NCBI RefSeq assembly: GCF_001698205.1
Contig: NZ_CP016591.1
Coordinates: 992,001-1,056,000 of the forward strand
Length of the DNA: 64,000 nucleotides
From: Tsuneonella dongtanensis
GTDB lineage: Bacteria > Pseudomonadota > Alphaproteobacteria > Sphingomonadales > Sphingomonadaceae
Reading direction: 5' to 3'
Below are positions 37,191 through 44,715 of the stretch, piece by piece. The stretch's first letter is position 1. Every line of letters begins with the position of its first letter. The notes beneath the pieces were generated by a model. It did no database searches. It was not told where the DNA came from and saw only the letters and a program-made list of their open reading frames with translations. The translations under genes and the position numbers were made by a program.

Positions 37191-37801
37191 CCGACATTTC
37201 CGCCATCATGCGCACTGCGCCGGTGATCCCGGTGATCGTGATCGACGACCTCGCCCACGCCGTCCCGCTTGCCGATGCACTGGTCGCGGGCGGCCTGCCG
37301 GTGCTCGAAGTGACCATGCGGACCCCAGCGGCACTCGATGCGATCCGGGAGATGAAGCAGGTCGAAGGGGCGATAGTCGGCGCCGGCACGGTGACCAACC
37401 CCCGCCAGCTCGACGAGGCGATCAACGCGGGAAGCGAATTCATCGTGTCGCCGGGCCTGACCGAGCCGCTCGGCTGCGCGGCGATCGCAGCCGAGATCCC
37501 CTTCTTGCCCGGCATCGCCAATGCGGGCGACATCATGCGCGGGCTCGATCTGGGCCTCACCCACTTCAAGTTCTTCCCGGCCATGGCCGCGGGCGGACTC
37601 CCAGCATTGAAGGCGCTCGCCGCCCCCTTCGGTCAGTGTCGCTTCTGTCCGACGGGAGGCATCGGTCTCGATACGGCGCCCGAATGGCTCGCGTTCGAGC
37701 CGGTTCTGTGCGTCGGGGGTAGCTGGGTGTCGCCGAAGGGCGCGCCGGATCGGGCGATTGTCGAAGCCCTTGCTCGCGAGGCGGCATCGCTCGGCCGATG
37801 A
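37187..37801 (+). CDS. eda: 2-dehydro-3-deoxyphosphogluconate (KDPG) aldolase
   Basis: 204-residue class I aldolase splitting KDPG into pyruvate and glyceraldehyde 3-phosphate. Schiff-base Lys K128 in LTHFKFFPA, catalytic Glu E41 in LEVTMRTP, plus GAIVGAGTVTNP and FIVSPGLTEPL. GTG start overlaps the glk stop; the stop overlaps the ppc ATG (ATGA). Cytosolic trimer in relatives. With zwf and edd it completes the pathway. Confidence 0.96.
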   Translation: MTDISAIMRTAPVIPVIVIDDLAHAVPLADALVAGGLPVLEVTMRTPAALDAIREMKQVEGAIVGAGTVTNPRQLDEAINAGSEFIVSPGLTEPLGCAAIAAEIPFLPGIANAGDIMRGLDLGLTHFKFFPAMAAGGLPALKALAAPFGQCRFCPTGGIGLDTAPEWLAFEPVLCVGGSWVSPKGAPDRAIVEALAREAASLGR

Positions 37802-40560
37802 AAACCGTCACCGATCTCGTCGAGCGCCTTCAGGCCCACCATCGGCAGACCGCCGACACGCCGTTGTTCAACCCGGTCTTCCAGCTGTCGCTCGACCTGT
37901 CGCGCGAGCTGGAGGGCGGTGTGCTCACGCTGGGCGGCCTCGGGTCTATCCTGGCGGAACTGGAATGCTCCGGCCTCAAAAGCCGGGCCGCGCGGCTGCA
38001 ATGCCTCGTCGAACCCGGCAAGGCCCGGGAAACGCTCGCGAGCCTGGTCGGCGAGAACGCCGATTTCGACGCCTTCGCCGCCCGCTGGTCGCATCCGCAG
38101 CTCCACGCGGTGTTCACTGCGCACCCGACGTTCCTGCTTGCGCCGGCGCAGTCCGATGCGGTGGCGCAGGCCGCAAGCGGTCCCGGCGGCGTCGATGAGA
38201 CGGTTTGCGCGGTCCCCGCCGAGCGGCCTGCGATAACCCTCGACTACGAACACGAACGGGCATTGCGTGCGATCGCCCATGCCCAGGACGCCCGTGACGC
38301 GATCGTCGGCGACCTGCTTTCGCGGGCGAGAGCGAAATGGCCCGATCGCTGGACCGAGTTCGCCCCCCTGCCGTTCCGCTTTGCGACGTGGGTCGGCTAC
38401 GACATGGACGGGCGCACCGACATCAAGTGGTACACCTCGATCGCCTATCGCCTCGCCGAAAAGGCCCGGCGGCTTGATCGGTATGCGGACAGACTGGCGC
38501 AGATCGTAACCGATCACGAGCTCGTCGGAACGCTGCGCAGTGCCGCCGCCCATGCGGCCCGGCATGCCGCGGCCTTCACCCAGGATCTTTCGGACCCGCA
38601 GGCGCTCGTCGCCGCGGCCAACGAGCTGACGGCTGACGATCCGGACAAGCTCCTCTCGCTGACCCCCATCGTCGAGAGGCTCGAAGCCGAAGCGACCGGA
38701 GACATCGCGGTCGGCTTGCGTACCCTTGCCGCGGCAATGCGCGCCGACGGGCTGGGGATGGGCTGGATCCACTTCCGCGTGAACGCCAGCCAGCTCCACA
38801 ACGCCTTCCGCCGCCGGCTGCCCGAGGGGCAGGAGATCGACATCGGCAGCCGCGGTGCCCTTGCGACGCTGCGCGCGATGCTGGCGGAAGTGAAACCGCT
38901 GCGCGCGAATTTCGCTGCGCTCGCGGTCGAGAGCTCGACCGCCATCCGCCAGTTCCTGGCGATGGCGCAGATACTCCATCACGTGGACGCCGATGCGCCG
39001 ATCCGCATGCTGATTGCCGAATGCGAGCAGCCTGCGACGGTGCTGGCGGCGCTCTATTTCGCCCGGCTTTTCGGGATCGAGGACAAGGTCGACGTCTCGC
39101 CGCTGTTCGAGACCGAGAGCGCGCTGGAACACGGTGGCCGCCTGCTCGACGCCTTGCTCGCCGAGCCGGCCTATCAGGCCTACGCCCGCGGGCGCGGACG
39201 GGTCGCGGTGCAGACCGGCTTCTCCGACGCCGGACGGTTCGTCGGACAGATCCCCGCGAGCCTCGCGATCGAGCGATTGCAGGGCCGCCTGGCGGGCGCG
39301 ATGGAGGCCAACGGCCTGACCGATGTCGCCGCGCTGATCTTCGACACCCACGGCGAAAGCATGGGTCGCGGCGCGCATCCCTCGAGCCTCTCTGACCGTC
39401 TTGAATGGCCGCTGTCGCCCTGGGCCCGGCGTCGCTTCGTGCGCGCCGGAATCGTGCTCGAGCCTGAGGTCAGCTTCCAGGGAGGCGATGGGTACCTGTT
39501 CTTCGCGACTCCCGAGCTCGCATTGGCCACGCTCACCCGGATCGCAGCGTTGCGACCCGCCGAAACCGACGCGCAAGCGCCGACCGACGAGTTCTATCGC
39601 CGCACCGACCTCAGCCTCGATTTCTACCGCGCGATCAAGGAGCACCAGCGCGAACATCTCGAGAGTCGCACCTACAGCCGCGCGATCACCGCGTTCGGGC
39701 TGGGGATGCTGGTCGAGACCGGGAGCCGCAAGTCACGCCGCCAGTCGGACCTCGCCGCCGACCGCGACATGAGCTTGCGGCAGATCCGGGCGATCCCGCA
39801 CAACGCGATCCTGCAGCAGCTCGGTTATCCGGTGAACGTGATCGCCGGGGTCGGCAGCGCGGCTGACGGCAACCTCGACGAAATGGCGGGCTTGCTGCGC
39901 GAAAGTCCCCGCGGGCGGCAGATCGTACGGCTGCTGCGGGCAGCGAACTCGCTCGCCAGCATCAAGACCGTGGCTGCGTATGGCGAGCTCTTTAACTCGG
40001 CCTATTGGGCCAGCCGCACCTATCGCGGTACCGAAGAGCACCTCGCGCCGGCCTGCGCGGCGCTTGCCGAATACCTGACCAAGGACGATCGTAACGGCGT
40101 CTTCCGGCGCCTCGCGTCGCGCCTCAGGGTCGATGCGCTCAAGCTGCACCGATTGCTCGACCTCGTGCCCGACGACAGCCCCCTCGCGACGCGGGAGCAG
40201 GTGCGGCGCGAGATCGGCGTGCTCCAGGCGCTCCGCCTCGCATTGCTCCAGCACATGTTCCTGAAGGCGGTGAGCATCCCCGCGTTCAGCCGCGCCAACG
40301 ACATCAGCCGCGACGATGTGCTGGAAATGGTGTTCACGCTGCGCATCGACGATGCATTGGCGCAGTTGCGCCGCGCCTATCCCGTGCAGGTGGCGCGGGC
40401 GAGCGACTTCGCGGTCGACGAGCCGGGCGACTACCCGGACGGCGAAGGCGAAGGATACGCCGCAATACACCGCGACTACATCGAACCGATCGAGGCCGCC
40501 CATGCGCTCTCGCTGCGGGTTTCGGTGGCGATCGCCAACCTGTTCGGCGCGCACGGCTGA
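37798..40560 (+). CDS. ppc: Phosphoenolpyruvate carboxylase family protein, divergent
   Basis: 920-residue PEP carboxylase-like protein, which would convert PEP to oxaloacetate. Kept features: HAVFTAHPTF (H109, cf. TAHPTE), HTHG-type FDTHGESMGRG (H518), GSRKSRR and IRAIP near 39700-39790. Altered features: GYDMDGRTD (from G200) in place of GGDRDGNP; SDAGRF (476-481) in place of SDSAKDAG, so the canonical Lys is not there; HGESMGRG for HGRGGxxGRGG; and no terminal NTG (the chain ends NLFGAHG). It is a distinct subfamily, possibly still active. The ATGA overlap with eda makes it the last gene of the zwf-edd-glk-eda run. Convergent with a Crp/Fnr gene. Confidence 0.8.
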   Translation: MKTVTDLVERLQAHHRQTADTPLFNPVFQLSLDLSRELEGGVLTLGGLGSILAELECSGLKSRAARLQCLVEPGKARETLASLVGENADFDAFAARWSHPQLHAVFTAHPTFLLAPAQSDAVAQAASGPGGVDETVCAVPAERPAITLDYEHERALRAIAHAQDARDAIVGDLLSRARAKWPDRWTEFAPLPFRFATWVGYDMDGRTDIKWYTSIAYRLAEKARRLDRYADRLAQIVTDHELVGTLRSAAAHAARHAAAFTQDLSDPQALVAAANELTADDPDKLLSLTPIVERLEAEATGDIAVGLRTLAAAMRADGLGMGWIHFRVNASQLHNAFRRRLPEGQEIDIGSRGALATLRAMLAEVKPLRANFAALAVESSTAIRQFLAMAQILHHVDADAPIRMLIAECEQPATVLAALYFARLFGIEDKVDVSPLFETESALEHGGRLLDALLAEPAYQAYARGRGRVAVQTGFSDAGRFVGQIPASLAIERLQGRLAGAMEANGLTDVAALIFDTHGESMGRGAHPSSLSDRLEWPLSPWARRRFVRAGIVLEPEVSFQGGDGYLFFATPELALATLTRIAALRPAETDAQAPTDEFYRRTDLSLDFYRAIKEHQREHLESRTYSRAITAFGLGMLVETGSRKSRRQSDLAADRDMSLRQIRAIPHNAILQQLGYPVNVIAGVGSAADGNLDEMAGLLRESPRGRQIVRLLRAANSLASIKTVAAYGELFNSAYWASRTYRGTEEHLAPACAALAEYLTKDDRNGVFRRLASRLRVDALKLHRLLDLVPDDSPLATREQVRREIGVLQALRLALLQHMFLKAVSIPAFSRANDISRDDVLEMVFTLRIDDALAQLRRAYPVQVARASDFAVDEPGDYPDGEGEGYAAIHRDYIEPIEAAHALSLRVSVAIANLFGAHG

Positions 40561-40566
40561 CGCGGG

Positions 40567-41334
40567 TCAGACGACGTCGTCGAGCTCGTGTTCGACGTGA
40601 AGCGGGCCATCGCCATAGAGATAGGCAGGGTCGAAATCCCCGTATCGCTCCAGCTTGGCCCGATCGCGCACGACCACGAGGCCGCGGCGGAATTCCATCA
40701 CCTCCTCGCGGCGCATTTCGGCGAGGGCGCGGTTCATGTGGATCGGCGTCGTCCCGCACATGTCGGCGAGGTCTGTCTGGGTCAGCGGGGAGCGAAATCC
40801 GGACGGCCGGCCCAGCCCGACCATCTCGAGCCGCGTCCAGATCTCCGCGATCCGGTGCGCGACGCGGCGACTGGCCTTGAGCTGCTCGAGCTTCAAGGTC
40901 CACTGGCGGTGGATGGCCGCGTCGAGCAAGGTGGAAAACCAGAACAGCCGGGAGAGGTGCGGCACCGTCTGGTGGATGTGCCCGATCCGGTCATGTGAGA
41001 CGTGACCCACTTTCGCCGGACCGATGGTGACGACGTCGTGGTCGAGGCGCTTCAGTGCGTAGGCGTGGAGGTCGACGAAGTCCCCCGGTACCTGGATGCC
41101 GACGACGTAGCGCCGGTTGTTCTCCTCGATCGTGCGCAGGATGAAGCCTTCGATGAGCATGGTCGATCGGTCGGCTAGCGCGCCGCGTGCGAGGATACGG
41201 GTCGGTCGATCGTAGGCAATCACCTGCTCGATCGACAATTCAAGCAGCTCTTTCTCCCGCTCGCCCAACGCATGGCGCGAACGGCCCATGAGGAACCGGC
41301 CCGTGAGCGGATACTTTGCGACATCGTCCACCAT
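40567..41334 (-). CDS. Crp/Fnr family transcriptional regulator
   Basis: 255 residues: an N-terminal cyclic-nucleotide-binding-like beta-roll (GALADRSTMLIEGFILRTIEENNRRYVVGIQVPGDFVDLHAY), a long helix and a C-terminal winged helix-turn-helix (PLTQTDLADMCGTTPIHMNRALAEMRREEVMEFRRG). No Cys cluster for an Fe-S centre as in Fnr. The tail after RGLVVVRDR is family-specific. It converges on ppc (6 bp between stops), so it may regulate the sugar operon, but this is only proximity. The DUF2339 gene is divergent. Confidence 0.87.
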   Translation of the reverse strand: MVDDVAKYPLTGRFLMGRSRHALGEREKELLELSIEQVIAYDRPTRILARGALADRSTMLIEGFILRTIEENNRRYVVGIQVPGDFVDLHAYALKRLDHDVVTIGPAKVGHVSHDRIGHIHQTVPHLSRLFWFSTLLDAAIHRQWTLKLEQLKASRRVAHRIAEIWTRLEMVGLGRPSGFRSPLTQTDLADMCGTTPIHMNRALAEMRREEVMEFRRGLVVVRDRAKLERYGDFDPAYLYGDGPLHVEHELDDVV

Positions 41335-41417
41335 GTCCCGTTCCTATCGTTTGGAATGTGCATTCGGTTCCGGCGCAGCTTGAAAAAACGCGCTCGACGG
41401 TCGAGGCTGGCGCTGTG

Positions 41418-43910
41418 ATGGAATTCGTCGTCATTGCGCTGATCGTGGCGACGGTCGTCCTCTGGCGGCGCGTAAGCAGCCTCGAACGGCGCCTTGCCGA
41501 ACAGTCCGTCCTTCCGTTCGACATCGCCCCTGCGGCCCCCATCGCAGCGAGTGCGCGACCGGCCAGCAAGGTCTGGGAGCCAGAGCAATCGCAGGTCGCC
41601 GATCCGGTTGCCGCAGTGGAAGCCAAGCCTCCGGAATCTCGACTTGCGCTGCCGAGCTTCGATTTCGAAGACCTCTTCGGTCGGATGCTGCCGATTTGGG
41701 CGGGCGGTGTCACGCTGGCGGTGGCCGGGTTCTTCCTCGTGCGGTGGTCGATCGATGCCGGGCTGCTGACTCCGGCGGTGCGGGTTCTGCTCGCGGGCCT
41801 GTTCGGGGTCGCGCTTGTCGCGGGGGCGGAAGTGGCGTTCCGATGGCGTGAACGGGTCGCCGATCCGCGGGTCGCGCAGGCGCTCGCCGGTGCCGGGCTC
41901 GCGACACTCTACGCGGCTTTCTACCTTGCCGGGAGCACTTACGGGCTGATCGGATCGACCTTCGCGTTTCTCGGGCTGGCCGCGGTGACCGCCGCGGCGA
42001 TCGGGCTGTCGTTCCGGTTCGGCTTGCCGAGCGCGGTTCTCGCGCTGGTCGGCGGATTTGCCGCACCCGTGCTGGTCGGCAGCGAAGATGCGAACCTGCC
42101 GCTGCTTACGCTTTACCTCGCGCTGGTGACCGCGGGCCTCGCGTTTACCGGGCGGCGCCAAGACCGCGCGTGGCTCGGCGTGGCGGCGCTGGCGGGCGGG
42201 CTCGGCTGGGGTGCGCTCCTGCTCGCCGGAGGTGCTGCGAGCGAGACGGCAGATGCCGCGATCCTGGGCGCCTATCTCGTAATGCTCGGGGCAATCCTGC
42301 CCGCGCTCGCCGGAGGCGGCGGGCGTCCGCACTGGCTCGTACGGGTGGGCACGGCCGGACTCGCGGCATTCCAGATCGCGGTGCTGGTCGAACAGGGCGG
42401 CTTCGGCGGCCTTGAATGGGGGCTCTACCTGCTGCTCGGTGGCGCCCTCGCATGGTTCGGTTGGCGCGAACCGGCGATGCGGGAGGCGAATGCCGTCGCG
42501 GCGGCAGTCGGGATTGTCCTGCTGGCGGTCTGGCCGACGCCCCCGGCGGGCGAGTTCGCGCTTGTGGCGACCGGGCTGGCGGCGATCTTCGCGCTGGTCC
42601 CGCTGGCGCAGCTATGGCGCGGACATGGGCGCGAGATCGACGTGGCACAGGCTGCCGGTGTCGCGCTCGGACTGGCGGGTGTCATCCACGGCCGCTTCGC
42701 CTTGGGGCTTGGCGATGCGGTGGAGCCATTGTTGGCCCTGGCATTGCTGGCCGTGGCCGCCATCGCTGCTCTGGGGGCATCGCTCGCACGGCGCGCCGAG
42801 GGAGCCGACCATCGTTGGGCCTGGCTTGCGCAAGGCGTCGCTGCGCTTGTCGCCTACGACGCCGTCGCCCAGTTGGCACCGGATGCCGCCCTGGCCTGGA
42901 TCGCCGCACTGGCCGTAATCGTGCTGGCCTGGCGAGGGAGGGGGCTTGCCGGAGCGCTCGCCACCCTGGCGGCGCTGGCAGGTGCATGGGCGCTAATTCC
43001 GCTCAACGACTGGCTGGAGGAAGGCCTCTATGGCCTTGCGGGGAGCGCCGTGATGGCGATCGACCTGCCAACCCTGCGCGCGATGGCGCAATCGCTATTG
43101 CCTGTCGTCGCGGCGGCGAGCGCATGGCGACTGCTTGCCGGACCGACCGATACAACCCGCCGCGTGCTGGAAGCAGTCGCGGTCGCGGGGCTGCTCGTCT
43201 CCGTCCACATCGCGTACCGCCATGTGTTCGCCGGGATTGCGGGGACCGACTTCGCGGCGACCGGGGTCATCGAGCGTGCCGGGTGGGAGGGTTTGCTGCT
43301 CGCAGCGGCATGTCTGACCATGGCGCGCGGGCTGAACCGGGTGGCGCTCGCTCTCGCGCTGGCGGCCCTCGCGCATTTCGGCTGGTTCGCCGTGATCCTC
43401 CACAACCCGCTGTGGGCGAATCAAGCGGTCGGCCCGTTGCCGATCGCCAATGCCCTCGTGCCGATGTACGGCGCCGGGCTTGCGGGGCTGGTCCTGCTGC
43501 GACGCCGGTTGCCGGACGATCCGCCGTGGCTGCGCTGGACAGCCGATGGTGCGACGATGGCGCTGCTTGCCCTCTTCGCGCTGTCGCAGCTGCGACAGGC
43601 GTTCGCAGGTTCGATCCTCACCGCCACGGCCGTCGGGCCCACGGAGGACCTGCTTCGCTCGCTCGCCGGTATCGTGCTCGCGATCGGGTTCCTCCTGTGG
43701 GGTTCGCGCGGCGGCGGGCGGACCTGGCGCATCGGTTCGCTCGCGGCGATGGTGATCGCGGTGCTCAAGGTGTTCCTGGTCGACGCCGCCGGGCTCGAGG
43801 GGCTGGCGCGGGTCGGCTCGTTCATGGCGCTGGGCTTCAGCCTTATCGGCATCGGCTGGTTCTACAACCGCCAGCTTCGCGAACCCGCCAGGGAAATCGC
43901 CGCGCCGTAA
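41418..43910 (+). CDS. DUF2339 large polytopic membrane protein
   Basis: 830 residues with an N-terminal hydrophobic segment and short coiled stretch (EFVVIALIVATVVLWRRVSSLERRLAEQ), a Pro/Ala linker, then more than 20 membrane segments. The family signature region is LFGRMLPIWAGGVTLAVAGFFLVRWSIDAGLL, followed by many short conserved loops with Gly/Arg. DUF2339 has no assigned function; envelope or polymer transport is often guessed. The ATG at 41418 is preferred (a GTG directly before is possible); the longer frame from 41316 overlaps the divergent Crp/Fnr start and is rejected. Confidence 0.85.
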   Translation: MEFVVIALIVATVVLWRRVSSLERRLAEQSVLPFDIAPAAPIAASARPASKVWEPEQSQVADPVAAVEAKPPESRLALPSFDFEDLFGRMLPIWAGGVTLAVAGFFLVRWSIDAGLLTPAVRVLLAGLFGVALVAGAEVAFRWRERVADPRVAQALAGAGLATLYAAFYLAGSTYGLIGSTFAFLGLAAVTAAAIGLSFRFGLPSAVLALVGGFAAPVLVGSEDANLPLLTLYLALVTAGLAFTGRRQDRAWLGVAALAGGLGWGALLLAGGAASETADAAILGAYLVMLGAILPALAGGGGRPHWLVRVGTAGLAAFQIAVLVEQGGFGGLEWGLYLLLGGALAWFGWREPAMREANAVAAAVGIVLLAVWPTPPAGEFALVATGLAAIFALVPLAQLWRGHGREIDVAQAAGVALGLAGVIHGRFALGLGDAVEPLLALALLAVAAIAALGASLARRAEGADHRWAWLAQGVAALVAYDAVAQLAPDAALAWIAALAVIVLAWRGRGLAGALATLAALAGAWALIPLNDWLEEGLYGLAGSAVMAIDLPTLRAMAQSLLPVVAAASAWRLLAGPTDTTRRVLEAVAVAGLLVSVHIAYRHVFAGIAGTDFAATGVIERAGWEGLLLAAACLTMARGLNRVALALALAALAHFGWFAVILHNPLWANQAVGPLPIANALVPMYGAGLAGLVLLRRRLPDDPPWLRWTADGATMALLALFALSQLRQAFAGSILTATAVGPTEDLLRSLAGIVLAIGFLLWGSRGGGRTWRIGSLAAMVIAVLKVFLVDAAGLEGLARVGSFMALGFSLIGIGWFYNRQLREPAREIAAP

Positions 43911-43913
43911 CAT

Positions 43914-43931
43914 TAGTCACGCGCGCGTCAC
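43914..43931 (+). promoter_or_regulatory. Weak phased repeat (Pho-like) before the response regulator
   Basis: GTCAC at 43916-43920 and 43927-43931 are exactly 11 bp apart (TTAGTCAC-GCGC-GTCAC frame), 40 bp before the ATG. The cores match the Pho half-site only in GTCAC, so confidence is low. Confidence 0.25.
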
Positions 43932-43970
43932 ATCAGCCCGCCATTCCATCCCGACAGGCCGGGGGCATGG

Positions 43971-44645
43971 ATGGACGTGGTCAATATTTTCCTCACCGAC
44001 AGCAGCGCCGAGACGATGGACGATTTCGTCCACGCCGGGCGCCGCTACACTTTTGCCCGCATCGGCGGCGAAGGACCGCAACGGCTGGTAGAGGGTCCGG
44101 TCTGGGCGTTCGTCGACTGGGTGCTGCCCGAGCTTGCGGGGCTCGAGATGTGCCGCCGCCTACGCTCCGATCCGCGCACGAGCGAAGCCCACATCACCAT
44201 GGTCCTGGAGGAAGACGACCCCGAGGATCGTAGGCGTGCGTTGAAGGCTGGCGCCGACGATTACATGCTGGGCCCCGTCGACCGGACGGCGGTGCTCGAC
44301 CGGGTCATAGCGGTCGATCCACTGCAACAGCAGCGCAGCATCGGCCAGCGTTTCGAGGTCGGCGATCTGACCATCGACATGGCGGCGCTCCAGGCGCGCT
44401 GGAGTGGTACCCCTCTCGTGCTTCCGCCCAACGAGTTTCGCCTGCTGCTCTATTTCGCGGAGAACCCCAACCGGGTCATGACGCGCGAACAGCTCATCGC
44501 CGGGCTCGGCAAGCAGGAGCCGGCGATCGATGCGCGCACGGTCGACGTGTGGATCGGCCGCCTGCGCCGCGCACTCAAGGCTGCGGGCGCGGGCAATCCG
44601 CTGCGCACCGTGCGCTCGCTCGGCTACGTGCTGGATCTTCCCTGA
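43971..44645 (+). CDS. PhoB-like winged-helix response regulator with a degenerate receiver
   Basis: 224 residues. The receiver (1-115) keeps the phosphoacceptor Asp D49 in FVDWVLPELAG, but the switch Thr is Leu (L79 in ITMVLEEDD), the conserved Lys is Gly (G101 in DYMLGPVD), and the acidic pair is reduced to one Asp (FLTDSS). The OmpR-type DNA-binding domain (about 125-224) is close to PhoB: LPPNEFRLLLYFAENPNRVMTREQL, RTVDVWIGRLRRAL and RTVRSLGYVL. No sensor kinase is adjacent. It may work without, or with unusual, phosphorylation. It sits next to the TonB-lipoprotein and virB genes. Confidence 0.85.
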   Translation: MDVVNIFLTDSSAETMDDFVHAGRRYTFARIGGEGPQRLVEGPVWAFVDWVLPELAGLEMCRRLRSDPRTSEAHITMVLEEDDPEDRRRALKAGADDYMLGPVDRTAVLDRVIAVDPLQQQRSIGQRFEVGDLTIDMAALQARWSGTPLVLPPNEFRLLLYFAENPNRVMTREQLIAGLGKQEPAIDARTVDVWIGRLRRALKAAGAGNPLRTVRSLGYVLDLP

Positions 44646-44657
44646 CGCCAAGTCGAA

Positions 44658-44690
44658 AAGCGGGCCGCTCCGTGATGGAGCGACCCGCTT
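44658..44690. terminator. Bidirectional hairpin between response regulator and TonB receptor
   Basis: AAGCGGG (44658-44664) pairs with CCCGCTT (44684-44690) and CGCTCC (44666-44671) with GGAGCG (44677-44682), one internal mismatch, loop GTGAT. It lies between two convergent genes and could end both transcripts; the plus-side tail (GTCGATGCTCTTCT) is only moderately T-rich. Confidence 0.6.
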
Positions 44691-44715
44691 GTCGATGCTC
44701 TTCTGAGCCGGTGGG

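Noticed and set aside
37798-40560. Frameshifted or broken ppc
   Set aside because: The altered motifs lie in one continuous 920-codon frame with normal composition, so this is divergence and not damage.
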